Assembly: GCF_017569185.1 (NCBI RefSeq)
Contig: NZ_CP071869.1
Span: forward strand, 3,586,001-3,650,000
DNA from: Polaribacter cellanae
GTDB lineage: Bacteria > Bacteroidota > Bacteroidia > Flavobacteriales > Flavobacteriaceae
DNA: 64,000 bases
Direction: 5' to 3'
A program made the translations under genes and the position numbers. Numbering within the stretch: the first letter of the stretch is position 1; every line of letters begins with the position of its first letter. Shown in pieces: positions 8,697 to 17,229 of this stretch. The notes under the pieces are model-generated. The model did not search any database. It saw nothing but the letters and a program-made list of their open reading frames with translations, and was not told the DNA's origin.

Positions 8697-9168
8697 TTTC
8701 TAAATCTTTTATTTCTCCTTTTTCTAAATTAAAACGCAGCATTGTTCTAACTTTATGGAAACCGTGGTTTCCAGCTGCACCAGGATTCAAATGCAATAAA
8801 TTCAGTTTTTTATCATACTGAACTTTTAAAATATGCGAATGTCCAGAAATAAAAATTTTTGGAGAATTTCTTTTAATTTCTTCTCGAATTCGTTGGTTGT
8901 ATTTATTTGGATAGCCTCCAATATGCGTTATCCATACAGAAACATTTTCTACTATAAATTTTGCATCTAAAGGAAATTCTGCTCTGGCTTCGTTATTATC
9001 GATATTTCCAAAAACAGCACGTAAAGGTTTTAGTTTTTTAATAGTATCTGTAACTTCTAAATTACCAATATCTCCTGCATGCCAAACTTCATCTGCTTGT
9101 TTTACGAACTTTAAAATTTGGTGGTCTATATAACTATGAGTGTCAGATAATAATAGAATTTTTTTCAT
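8671..9168 (-). CDS. YfcE/MJ0936-type metallophosphoesterase
   Basis: This 165-residue calcineurin-like phosphoesterase has all the metal-binding motifs: LLSDTHS (D8, H10), AGDIGN, GNIDNN, a later THIGGYP and SGHSH. It belongs to the small YfcE-like group of phosphodiesterases, with a physiological substrate that is usually unknown. The length is normal. It is convergent with the histidine kinase gene and its last codons overlap that gene by 26 bp. It is divergent from truA, and the 163-bp gap between them holds the truA promoter element. Confidence 0.88.
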   Translation of the reverse strand: MKKILLLSDTHSYIDHQILKFVKQADEVWHAGDIGNLEVTDTIKKLKPLRAVFGNIDNNEARAEFPLDAKFIVENVSVWITHIGGYPNKYNQRIREEIKRNSPKIFISGHSHILKVQYDKKLNLLHLNPGAAGNHGFHKVRTMLRFNLEKGEIKDLEIIELATRG

Positions 9169-9301
9169 TTGAATTTTTAAAAAGGGTACCTTAATTTTAA
9201 TAAATTGATGGCTAAATAGACTCTCAAATTTTATTTTTTACAGTGTAAAAATATCTACAACCACTTAGTTGTCAAAAGTAAGGATTCCGAAATAAATTTC
9301 G

Positions 9302-9309
9302 TAATTTTG
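9302..9309 (+). promoter_or_regulatory. Promoter -7 element of truA
   Basis: TAATTTTG is an exact TAnnTTTG match and lies 23 bp upstream of the TTG start of truA. No clear -33 box was seen at the right distance. Confidence 0.5.
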
Positions 9310-9331
9310 GTGTCTTCTAAAAACAATTTTC

Positions 9332-10057
9332 TTGAGGTATTTTATAGAACTTTCATATAATGGAAAAAACTATCATGGTTGGCAAATTCAGCCAGATGCA
9401 GTGTCTGTACAAGAAAAATTAAATTATGCAGTAAGTACAGTTTTACAAGAAAAAATAGAGGTTGTTGGAGCAGGAAGAACAGATACTGGAGTACATGCAT
9501 CGCAAATGTTTGCGCATTTAGATGTTAGCAAGAAAATTAAAGGAGATATTGTACACAAATTAAATTCTATTTTACCAAGCGATATTGTGGTTTACCAAGT
9601 TTTTTTGGTAGATAATGAAAAACATGCAAGATTCGATGCAAAAAGTAGAAGTTACGAATACCGAATTTGGCAAGGAAGAAATCCTTTTTTATTAGAGTTT
9701 TCATGGCAAATACATTCACAGGATTTAGATATTTCTTTAATGAATAAAGCCGCAAAAATATTGTTAGAATACCAGAATTTTCAAACATTTTCTAAAGTAA
9801 AGACAGCAGTTTATACCTTTAATTGCGATGTAACAGAAGCATTTTGGAAACGAGAAGACAATCTGTTAACTTTTTACATTTCAGCAAATCGTTTTTTAAG
9901 AAATATGGTAAGAGCCATTGTTGGCACTTTGGTAGATGTTGGCTTAGAGAAAATTTCTGTGGCAGATTTTAGAGCAATCATAGAAAGTAAGAATAGAGCA
10001 AATGCAGGATTGTCAGTCCCAGCAAAAGGGTTATTTTTAACAAAAATTAAATATTAA
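9332..10057 (+). CDS. truA: tRNA pseudouridine(38-40) synthase TruA
   Basis: TruA converts uridines 38, 39 and 40 in the tRNA anticodon arm to pseudouridine. The 241-residue protein opens MRYFIELSYNGKNYHGWQIQ and carries the catalytic motif GAGRTDTGVHASQMFAHLD, with D51 as nucleophile. Near the C-terminus it has FLRNMVRAIVGTLVDVG, and it ends with the usual LFLTKIKY-like strand. Length and motifs are normal. The start is TTG, because no in-frame ATG precedes the MRYFIELSY motif. Its stop codon lies inside the 13-bp repeat that bounds the inserted restriction-like island; ancestrally it was probably followed almost directly by the ABC exporter gene now at 14035. Confidence 0.96.
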   Translation: MRYFIELSYNGKNYHGWQIQPDAVSVQEKLNYAVSTVLQEKIEVVGAGRTDTGVHASQMFAHLDVSKKIKGDIVHKLNSILPSDIVVYQVFLVDNEKHARFDAKSRSYEYRIWQGRNPFLLEFSWQIHSQDLDISLMNKAAKILLEYQNFQTFSKVKTAVYTFNCDVTEAFWKREDNLLTFYISANRFLRNMVRAIVGTLVDVGLEKISVADFRAIIESKNRANAGLSVPAKGLFLTKIKY

Positions 10058-10061
10058 GTTT
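10049..10061 (+). repeat. Left copy of a 13-bp direct repeat bounding the restriction-like island
   Basis: AAATATTAAGTTT covers the truA stop codon. An identical copy at 14023-14035 ends on the first base of the exporter start codon. Everything between the two copies is the two-gene island. Confidence 0.6.
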
Positions 10062-10120
10062 CTTATTTAATATTTACTGAAAGTAATTTTTTAGAATTAT
10101 ATATCTAAATTTTAAAATGT

Positions 10121-10128
10121 TATTTTTG
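10121..10128 (+). promoter_or_regulatory. Promoter -7 element of the restriction-like operon
   Basis: TATTTTTG is an exact TAnnTTTG match 22 bp upstream of the TTG at 10150, so the island appears to bring its own promoter. Confidence 0.5.
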
Positions 10129-10149
10129 TAATGATTTCAAAAAAATATT

Positions 10150-13100
10150 TTGACCAAAGCATTAAACAACATTCTAAATCAATTAGATTTAATTGAAAAT
10201 AAAGCTGTTTTCTATAGAAATAAAGGAAATGGAGAAGTTTTTTATGGTTTTTCATCAGATATAAATAAAAAATTAGATGAAATAAAACCAGATGCTTTTT
10301 TCGTTTTTAATAAGCAACCCCTTATACTATTTTTTGATTTAACATCAATTAAAAATGTAGACGAAGCAGAAAATGAAATCCATAAAAAAGTTTGGTCGTT
10401 TGATAATTCTCCAATTATTTTTATAATAAAAGATTCAGAAATTAAAGTTTACAATGCTTTAAATTTTGAAAAACATACAGGTTTAGAAGAGATTAAGTTA
10501 TCGCAACAAGAAAGAAATAAAAAATTTTCTTTTTGGAATTTACAAAGTGGAGAGACTTTAGAGTGGTTTTATGAAAAGCACAAAAAAACTATTCTAAAAA
10601 AAAGAGTAAACCAACAACTTTTTGAGAATATAAAACAAACTATTATTCTTTTAAAAGAAGATTTTGGGTTAGAAGAAAGTTTGGCAAAAATTCTTGTTTT
10701 AAGGTTAATTTTTGTTCGCTATCTTATCGATAGAAAAATAAAAATTGATACTACTTTTATCCAAGGCAATGAAAAAAGTGTAATTGCTAGAAGAAAATCT
10801 TTAAGTGATCTAATAGCCAATCCAAAACAATTAGCAGCTTTTTTTGATTATTTAAATACTCGATTTAATGGTGTTTTGTTTAAGGACTCCAATATTGAAT
10901 TAACTTTTAATCAAGCTGATAAATTATCAAAGATTTTTAATCCTGATGGAGTTAACAATGATGATAAATTAACCCTTTTTTCCGATTTTGATTTTCAGTA
11001 TGATGTCTTTGATTTTGGAATTATTCCAGTAGAGTTAATTAGTGGAATCTATGAAACGCTTTTAGATGAAGAAACTAAAAATACAACTTCAGCAGTTTAT
11101 ACGCCTCCTTTTTTAGTTGATTATATTTTAAATGAAACCGTTGATGCATATTTTGAAGAAAATACATTAACAAGTGAATGTAAAATTTTTGACCCTGCAA
11201 TGGGTTCAGGAATTTTTTTAGTTCAAGGTTTAAGAAGAATGATTGAAAGGGAAAAGAAATTGAACCCAAATGACGACAATCTTACTTTCGGAAATAAAAT
11301 TAAAGAAATAGCAGAAAGAAACCTTTTTGGTATTGATATAAATGAAGAAGCCATAAACGTAGCTTGTTTTTCTATTTATGTGGCGTTATTAGACTACCAA
11401 GAACCAGGGAATATTGATCAATATATTTTTCCAAATCTAAAAGATAAGAATTTCTTTAAAGCACATTTTTTTGATTCAAATAAAAAAAATGTTTGGGATA
11501 AAATTAAAAAAGAAAGAGTAAATTTTATTCTTGGAAATCCGCCTTGGAAAAGTGATAATTCACCAGAGCATTTAGATTGGTTAAAACAAACCAAATTTAA
11601 TAAAATTGTAAGTGATAAACAACTTGCGCAATCTTATTTAATTAGAGTTAAAGATTTTGTACAAAAAGAATCTAAAATAGCTTTAATTGTAACAAGTAAA
11701 GTCTATTTTAATAACAAAGCACAGAGATTTAAAAAGTATTTTTTAGAAAATAATAAAATTTATGAGATTTTTGATTTATCAGCAGTAAGAAGATTAGTTT
11801 TTGAAAACGCTGATAATCCTGGGACTATTATCACTTTTAAAATTAATAATAATCAGAAAGAAGAAAATTTACAAAGTGTTATAAAGCATATCTCTTTAAA
11901 ACAAAATCGATTTTTTAATAAGTTTTCTAAAAATCTTATAATTGAAAAATTTGACATAAAGGAAATACAACAAAAATATTTTTTAGAAAATATTTGGATG
12001 TTTAAAGTTGCGCTTTATGGTAATACTTTAGACTATTTATTTATTAAGAAATTATATAATTATCAAGATTCTTTTAAATCATATTTAGAGAAAGTTAAAG
12101 ACATACATTTAGGGGATGGTATAAAAAAACATACTAAAGGTAGTATTAATAAAATATTAAGTTTAAGTAATTATACAGCTGATAAATACCCAAAACCTTT
12201 TTATGAAATAAGTAAAATACCAATTATTGAAACTAAAGAAATAAAGCAATATGTAGTTAATCCAAGAGAAACAAATCTACCTAACAAGCAAGATTTATTA
12301 GTAAAAAGTGGGCGTAAAATTGACTTGTATTTAGGAGATAGAATATTGTTTTCATCTAATTTGTTAGCTGAAACAGAAATTGTAGTTCCTTATGTGAAAG
12401 GAGATTCTGTATTTAGAGAAAAAACATTAGGGGTAGCAACAACTAATAAAAAAGATGTTTTAAAGAAAATATATGCTATCTGTTTGTCTGATTTGTATAC
12501 TTATTTTCAATACTTAAATTCCTCAAATTGGGGAGTTTATTATTCTCAAATTTTACAAACTGAATATTTGTCATTTCCTTATTTTCAAATGAGTGAAAAG
12601 TTGGAAAATGAGCTTATATTAATAACTGAGACTATATTAAAGTTTTCAGAAAACAACTCTGTAAAGAATAATTTTGCTTTTGAGAAAAACTGTGTAAACA
12701 ACATAATTAATCTAGCCTATGGAATAAAAGATTACGAAAAAGATTTAATAGACTATGCTTTAAATGTTTCTCGTTATCAATTTCAAGAAAGTAAACAACA
12801 TTTAGTATCAAATTTCAATGATTCAGACCATAGAAATAAAAAAAATGTATTAAAAAAGTACGCAGAAGTTTACATTCAAGAATTTAAAGAAATTTATGAA
12901 GATTGTTTTTTTAAAGTAGAAATTTATGAGTTAGATACTTTTATTACCATGCATTTTGTTGTTTATGATGAAAAACCTTTGAATTTTGTTCAAATTGAAT
13001 TTGTAAAAGAAGTTACTGATGAGCAAGAATTATTTGAAAAATTATCAACTTTATCTATTTCTAAAATAGCAAGTTCGACTAACGAAGAAAATAATTTATT

Positions 13101-13269
13101 TATTCAAAAAGATATAAAAGGGTTTGAGGAAAGTTCGTTTTATATTATAAAACCTAAAGAATACAAATGTTGGCATAGAGCAATGGCTTGGTATGATGTA
13201 GCTGAATTTAAAGAAGCTATTCAAAGGGCAGAGTTAGAACGTATAAATCTTAGTGATATAAATGAATAA
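10150..13269 (+). CDS. N6-adenine DNA methyltransferase (Eco57I/type IIG-like) with a degenerate N-terminal nuclease-like domain
   Basis: This 1039-residue modification enzyme has the SAM-binding motif DPAMGSGIFL from D348 and the catalytic NPPW motif at 463-466 (FILGNPPWKS), the hallmark of N6-adenine methylases. Before them is IPVELISGIYETLL...AVYTPPFLVDYIL, typical of type I and IIG methylases, and a helical region. Residues 570-1000 should hold target recognition (FREKTLGVATTNKKD, then a YLSFPYF end). Residues 40-110 look like a PD-(D/E)XK fold (D48, then LILFFDLTSI at 59-67), but FDLT stands where E-x-K is expected, so cleavage there is doubtful. No helicase motifs are present. The start is TTG. 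It overlaps the next gene by 8 bp, and the island appears more A+T-rich than its neighbours by eye. Confidence 0.85.
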   Translation: MTKALNNILNQLDLIENKAVFYRNKGNGEVFYGFSSDINKKLDEIKPDAFFVFNKQPLILFFDLTSIKNVDEAENEIHKKVWSFDNSPIIFIIKDSEIKVYNALNFEKHTGLEEIKLSQQERNKKFSFWNLQSGETLEWFYEKHKKTILKKRVNQQLFENIKQTIILLKEDFGLEESLAKILVLRLIFVRYLIDRKIKIDTTFIQGNEKSVIARRKSLSDLIANPKQLAAFFDYLNTRFNGVLFKDSNIELTFNQADKLSKIFNPDGVNNDDKLTLFSDFDFQYDVFDFGIIPVELISGIYETLLDEETKNTTSAVYTPPFLVDYILNETVDAYFEENTLTSECKIFDPAMGSGIFLVQGLRRMIEREKKLNPNDDNLTFGNKIKEIAERNLFGIDINEEAINVACFSIYVALLDYQEPGNIDQYIFPNLKDKNFFKAHFFDSNKKNVWDKIKKERVNFILGNPPWKSDNSPEHLDWLKQTKFNKIVSDKQLAQSYLIRVKDFVQKESKIALIVTSKVYFNNKAQRFKKYFLENNKIYEIFDLSAVRRLVFENADNPGTIITFKINNNQKEENLQSVIKHISLKQNRFFNKFSKNLIIEKFDIKEIQQKYFLENIWMFKVALYGNTLDYLFIKKLYNYQDSFKSYLEKVKDIHLGDGIKKHTKGSINKILSLSNYTADKYPKPFYEISKIPIIETKEIKQYVVNPRETNLPNKQDLLVKSGRKIDLYLGDRILFSSNLLAETEIVVPYVKGDSVFREKTLGVATTNKKDVLKKIYAICLSDLYTYFQYLNSSNWGVYYSQILQTEYLSFPYFQMSEKLENELILITETILKFSENNSVKNNFAFEKNCVNNIINLAYGIKDYEKDLIDYALNVSRYQFQESKQHLVSNFNDSDHRNKKNVLKKYAEVYIQEFKEIYEDCFFKVEIYELDTFITMHFVVYDEKPLNFVQIEFVKEVTDEQELFEKLSTLSISKIASSTNEENNLFIQKDIKGFEESSFYIIKPKEYKCWHRAMAWYDVAEFKEAIQRAELERINLSDINE

Positions 13270-14005
13270 ACTCATACCTTTAAATTACCGAAAAAATGAA
13301 GAACGATTAACCCAAAAAAGAGTCGAAATGGTTATGGAGTATGTTCTTTATTGCTATCAAAAAATGATTGCAGAAGGGAAAACCTATAAAAAAGAAGTTT
13401 TTTTTAATGAAAATAAAACAAGATATAATCTTGAAGAAGGATTGAGCGAAAAATTAGTAAATGACTATTTAGGAATTTTTGATAATCTTGAATATTACAA
13501 AACTTCTATTTCTGATAAACCTGGTGTAGAATTATATTTTAATAATGAAGCAAAACAATCTTATACAGAAAATAATATAACAAAAGATGATTATATAGAC
13601 ATTAAAGTTCAAGAAACCGAATTGAGTAAAATTTGGAGCGGAGTAGGAAATGTGCAACAAATACATTTGGCTATTGAATGTAAAATAGTAGAGAAAGGTT
13701 ATAGCGAATATGTTTCGGATATTAAGAAAATGAGTGATAGATCTTTTAACACACCTAGATTAAACTTTGAAGGGCAAATAGCATATATTACAAATGAGAA
13801 TTATTCTCCTAGTTCAGTTGCTTCTGGAATAAATAAAAGCTTATCAAATAATTTAGAAATTGTTACTATTCAAGATTTAAAGCCTAAAAAAATAAATCCA
13901 AAAATTGATTTTAGTTATTTGTCAATTCATAAAAGAAATCATAATAAGAAACAATTTTCTATTTACCATCTGATGTTAAATTACAACAATATCATTTTAA
14001 ACTAA
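13262..14005 (+). CDS. Probable restriction endonuclease subunit (PD-(D/E)XK-like)
   Basis: This 247-residue protein has no family I can name. It contains DYIDIKV (D113) and, 26 residues later, HLAIECKIVEKG, with E139-C-K141 at the end of a hydrophobic strand. That is the D...E-x-K layout of PD-(D/E)XK nucleases. The N-terminus is helical and charged. It overlaps the methylase gene by 8 bp, so the two are almost certainly co-translated, and both sit inside the island between truA and the exporter gene. I infer a cleavage or specificity partner for the methylase, which would explain why the methylase's own nuclease-like domain has lost its lysine. It could also be an accessory DNA-binding protein. 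Confidence 0.55.
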   Translation: MNKLIPLNYRKNEERLTQKRVEMVMEYVLYCYQKMIAEGKTYKKEVFFNENKTRYNLEEGLSEKLVNDYLGIFDNLEYYKTSISDKPGVELYFNNEAKQSYTENNITKDDYIDIKVQETELSKIWSGVGNVQQIHLAIECKIVEKGYSEYVSDIKKMSDRSFNTPRLNFEGQIAYITNENYSPSSVASGINKSLSNNLEIVTIQDLKPKKINPKIDFSYLSIHKRNHNKKQFSIYHLMLNYNNIILN

Positions 14006-14022
14006 AAAATAATTTCAACATA

Positions 14023-14035
14023 AAATATTAAGTTT
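14023..14035 (+). repeat. Right copy of the 13-bp direct repeat bounding the island
   Basis: AAATATTAAGTTT, identical to 10049-10061. Its last T is the first base of the TTG start of the exporter gene. Confidence 0.6.
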
Positions 14036-15801
14036 TGGCAGATAAAACAGGAAATGCTTTCGATATGCAAATCTTTTTAAGATTAATGAGCTTTGCAAAA
14101 AGGTACAAGCTTAATTTCTTTATAGCATCGATTTCTACCATTTTATTGGCAGGAGTTGCACTTTTGAACCCTTATATTTTAAAGAAAACAGTAGATTTTT
14201 ATATTGTAGATAAAGATACACAAGGCCTTATTAATAGTGTATTATTAATGTTTAGTATCCTGCTGTTGGAAGTTTTGTTGCGATTTACGTTTATCTATTT
14301 TGCAAATTGGGTTGGGCAACATATTATTAGAGATATAAGAGCAAAAACGTTTAGACATATTTTGCAGTTTAGAATGTCTTATTTCGATACAAATTCTGTT
14401 GGAAAATTAGTAACAAGAGTCGTTTCAGATATAGAAACCATTGCCGCTTTTTTTAGTAGCGGCGTTTTTACAATCGTAAGCGATGTGCTACAAATGTTCG
14501 CAGTTGTTATTCTAATGTTTGTTTTAGATTGGAAATTAGCATTCATCGCAATTGCAGTATTGCCTATTTTATTATATGCCACAAAGATTTTTCAAGTAGC
14601 TATAAAAGCAACCTTTCAAGAAGTAAGAAATCAAGTAGCTAATTTAAATGGCTTTGTACAAGAGCGAGTTACAGGAATGAAAATTGTACAGCTTTTTAAT
14701 AGAGAAAATATAGAATATAAAAACTTTAAGGAAATTAATAATAAACATAAAGAAGCGTATATAAAAACAATTTGGTATTTCTCTATTTTTTTTCCAATTG
14801 CAGAAATTTTATCATCCATAGGAATTGGATTAATTGTTTGGTTTGGTAGCAAACAAATTATTGGAGGAGCCGTTCCAGGACCAGGAACAGTAATGGCCTT
14901 TGTACAAATGGCACAAATGTTATTTAGACCTTTAAGGCAAATTGCAGATAAATTTAACCAACTTCAAATGGGAATTGTTTCTGGAGAAAGAGTCTTTAAA
15001 GTTTTAGATACAGACAGTTCCATCACCAAAAACGGAACGATAACTGCTGGAAATTTAGAAGGAAATATTTCTTTTAAGGATGTACGTTTTAGCTATGTTA
15101 AAAATGAAGAAGTTTTAAAAGGAATTTCTTTTGAAGTTAAAAGCGGACAAACAATCGCAATTGTGGGTGCAACAGGAGCAGGAAAATCGACCATTATAAA
15201 TTTAATAAACCGTTTTTATGAAATTGATAGTGGTGTAATAGCTGTAGATGGAACTTCCATAGACCAATACAAATTACAAAGTTTAAGAGATCAAGTGGCA
15301 ATTGTTTTACAAGATGTTTTCTTATTTTCAGATTCTATTTTAAACAATATTACTCTAAAAGACGATAGAATTACGTTACAAGAGGTAGAAAAAGCGGCCA
15401 AACAAATAGGTATTCACGATTTTATATTAACACTTCCTGGAGGTTATAATTACAATGTAAAAGAACGTGGAGCGATGTTATCTTCTGGCCAAAGACAATT
15501 AATTGCTTTTTTAAGAGCCTATGTTAGTAAGCCAAGTATTTTAATTTTAGACGAAGCCACTTCTTCTGTAGATACACATGCAGAGCAAATGATACAATAT
15601 GCAACAGAAACCATTACAAAAGATAGAACTTCTATTGTTATTGCACACAGATTAGCTACTATTAAACAAGCAGATAAAATTATTGTAATGGATAAAGGTT
15701 TAATTGTTGAAGAAGGAACACATCAAGAATTATTAGAAAAAGAAAATGGTTATTACAAAAACTTGTATGACAAGCAGTTCAGTTTAGATGCTGCTTCTTA
15801 A
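14035..15801 (+). CDS. MsbA-like ABC exporter (fused membrane and ATPase domains)
   Basis: This 588-residue half-transporter has six membrane helices in the first 320 residues and an ATPase domain in the last 240. The ATPase motifs are complete: Walker A VGATGAGKSTI, Q-loop VLQDVFLF, signature LSSGQRQLIAF, Walker B ILILDEATSSVDT and H-loop IAHRLAT. It works as a homodimer in the inner membrane; lipid or drug export is likely but the substrate cannot be read. The start is TTG, since ADKTGNAFDMQIFLRLMSFA matches the usual N-terminus and the first ATG is 11 codons later. It was probably the direct neighbour of truA before the island arrived. Confidence 0.92.
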   Translation: MADKTGNAFDMQIFLRLMSFAKRYKLNFFIASISTILLAGVALLNPYILKKTVDFYIVDKDTQGLINSVLLMFSILLLEVLLRFTFIYFANWVGQHIIRDIRAKTFRHILQFRMSYFDTNSVGKLVTRVVSDIETIAAFFSSGVFTIVSDVLQMFAVVILMFVLDWKLAFIAIAVLPILLYATKIFQVAIKATFQEVRNQVANLNGFVQERVTGMKIVQLFNRENIEYKNFKEINNKHKEAYIKTIWYFSIFFPIAEILSSIGIGLIVWFGSKQIIGGAVPGPGTVMAFVQMAQMLFRPLRQIADKFNQLQMGIVSGERVFKVLDTDSSITKNGTITAGNLEGNISFKDVRFSYVKNEEVLKGISFEVKSGQTIAIVGATGAGKSTIINLINRFYEIDSGVIAVDGTSIDQYKLQSLRDQVAIVLQDVFLFSDSILNNITLKDDRITLQEVEKAAKQIGIHDFILTLPGGYNYNVKERGAMLSSGQRQLIAFLRAYVSKPSILILDEATSSVDTHAEQMIQYATETITKDRTSIVIAHRLATIKQADKIIVMDKGLIVEEGTHQELLEKENGYYKNLYDKQFSLDAAS

Positions 15802-15835
15802 AGCTTTTTTAATTTTTTCTTGAAATAACAAAAAA

Positions 15836-16621
15836 TTAATTATTATCTGGATCTTGCATTTTCTTAACTTGTTTTAACAACACTTTCTTTGGTGTAAAAG
15901 GAATGGCTTTCATCATAACTTTTTGAGAGAAAGTAACTCCAGAAATAACATCTAAATCGCCATTTAACATCGCATTATAACCATCTTTAGCAACAGCTTC
16001 TGCATTTGCAGTATTTTTAAATAAAGCTGTTTTATCCATGCCAGAAGTTTTACCAAAATCGGTTTCTGTAGCTCCAGGCATTAAGGTAGTTACTGTTACA
16101 TTGGTGTCTGCTAACTCTTCTGAAATAGCATTACTAAAAGAAGTAACATAGGCTTTTGTCGCAAAATATACAGCTTGCATTGGCCCTGCCATTAAACTTG
16201 CTGTTGAGGAAACATTTAAAATTCTACCACTATTTCTAGAAACAAAATCTGGTAAGAAAACATGCGTTAATGCAGTTAAAGCAACTACATTTAATTGAAT
16301 CATGTTTATGTCTTTTTTCAATTCTCTTTCATGGAATTTTCCAATACCACCAAAACCAGCATTGTTTATTAGGTAATCGATTTCAATTTTACTGTATTTT
16401 ACAAAATTGTAAATTTCCTGGGCAGCATTTTTTTCGGTTAAATCTTTCTCGATAACGCTAACATGAATTCCATATTCTTTTTCTAAATCTTCTTTTAAAC
16501 TTAGTAATTTGTCTTTACTTCTGGCTACAATAACTAAATTGCCACCCGTTTTTGCATGAATTTTTGCAAATTCTTTTCCAATTCCACTACTTGCTCCTGT
16601 AATTAATGCTGTTTTTTTCAT
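15836..16621 (-). CDS. Short-chain dehydrogenase/reductase
   Basis: This 261-residue NAD(P)-dependent oxidoreductase has the classical SDR motifs. The dinucleotide loop is TGASSGIGKEFA (9-20), the structural motif is LINNAGFGG (84-92), the catalytic serine is in LNVSSTAS (about S139), and the catalytic pair is Y152-x-x-x-K156 in VYFATKAYVT. It is of the DltE-like type, which often acts on lipophilic or sugar substrates; the real substrate is unknown. A clear -7 element lies upstream (16640-16647). It is convergent with the exporter gene and divided from it by a 34-bp gap. Confidence 0.9.
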   Translation of the reverse strand: MKKTALITGASSGIGKEFAKIHAKTGGNLVIVARSKDKLLSLKEDLEKEYGIHVSVIEKDLTEKNAAQEIYNFVKYSKIEIDYLINNAGFGGIGKFHERELKKDINMIQLNVVALTALTHVFLPDFVSRNSGRILNVSSTASLMAGPMQAVYFATKAYVTSFSNAISEELADTNVTVTTLMPGATETDFGKTSGMDKTALFKNTANAEAVAKDGYNAMLNGDLDVISGVTFSQKVMMKAIPFTPKKVLLKQVKKMQDPDNN

Positions 16622-16639
16622 AATTTTTTATCTTCTAAA

Positions 16640-16647
16640 CAAAAATA
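16640..16647 (-). promoter_or_regulatory. Promoter -7 element of the dehydrogenase gene
   Basis: On the minus strand this reads TATTTTTG, an exact TAnnTTTG match, 19 bp upstream of the ATG at 16621. Confidence 0.5.
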
Positions 16648-16697
16648 ATTTATAATTGAAGTTATTCTTAACTCAAACCGAATAAGAATTAACGATA

Positions 16698-17213
16698 TTA
16701 AAATTGTAAATACAAAACATCATTAGGTCTTGTTTCTGTTTTGGAAATAGGAAAATCGTACATCGCAATTTTTTTAAATCCTGCTTTTTTGTAAAACTCT
16801 AAAGCTCTAAAGTTTTTAATCCAAACATATAGCCAAATTCCTTTTTGATGATTTGTTTTTGCTAAGTTTAAATTATATTGAAATAATTTGTTTCCCAAAC
16901 CTAAACCATAAAACTCCTCTAATAAATACAAACGTTCCATTTTAGTAACATTTGTTTGCTGTATATTTTCGTTTTTCTGATTAAAAATTACTTTCGAAAA
17001 TCCGGCTAAATTGTCATCAACAAAAATTAGATGGTATTGATAATTAGGGTTCGTAATTTCTTCCAACAATGTTTTTTCATTAAAACTATTCTTTAGATAA
17101 TTCGTCATAACTTCATTAGGAATGGCTTGTTTATGTGGAATAACAAATGCTTTTCTACCAACTATTGCCAAAGAAGTAATGTCTTTTGGAGTTGCTTTTC
17201 TAATGGAGATCAT
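16698..17213 (-). CDS. GNAT family N-acetyltransferase
   Basis: This 171-residue acetyltransferase opens MISIRKATPKDITSLAIVGR. It has the acetyl-CoA binding segment MERLYLLEEFYGLGLGNKLF and the later WLYVWIKNFRALEFYKKAGFKK, both characteristic of the GNAT fold. The frame stays open further upstream into the metallopeptidase gene, but the ATG at 17213 is the credible start because the conserved GNAT N-terminus begins there and it falls 17 bp after the upstream stop. It probably shares a transcript with the metallopeptidase gene. The acceptor substrate is unknown. Confidence 0.85.
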   Translation of the reverse strand: MISIRKATPKDITSLAIVGRKAFVIPHKQAIPNEVMTNYLKNSFNEKTLLEEITNPNYQYHLIFVDDNLAGFSKVIFNQKNENIQQTNVTKMERLYLLEEFYGLGLGNKLFQYNLNLAKTNHQKGIWLYVWIKNFRALEFYKKAGFKKIAMYDFPISKTETRPNDVLYLQF

Positions 17214-17229
17214 AAATAAAAAACTAATT

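Noticed and set aside
16270..16455. Open frame on the plus strand inside the dehydrogenase gene
   Set aside because: It lies wholly within a well-supported gene on the other strand and shows no domain or start signal.
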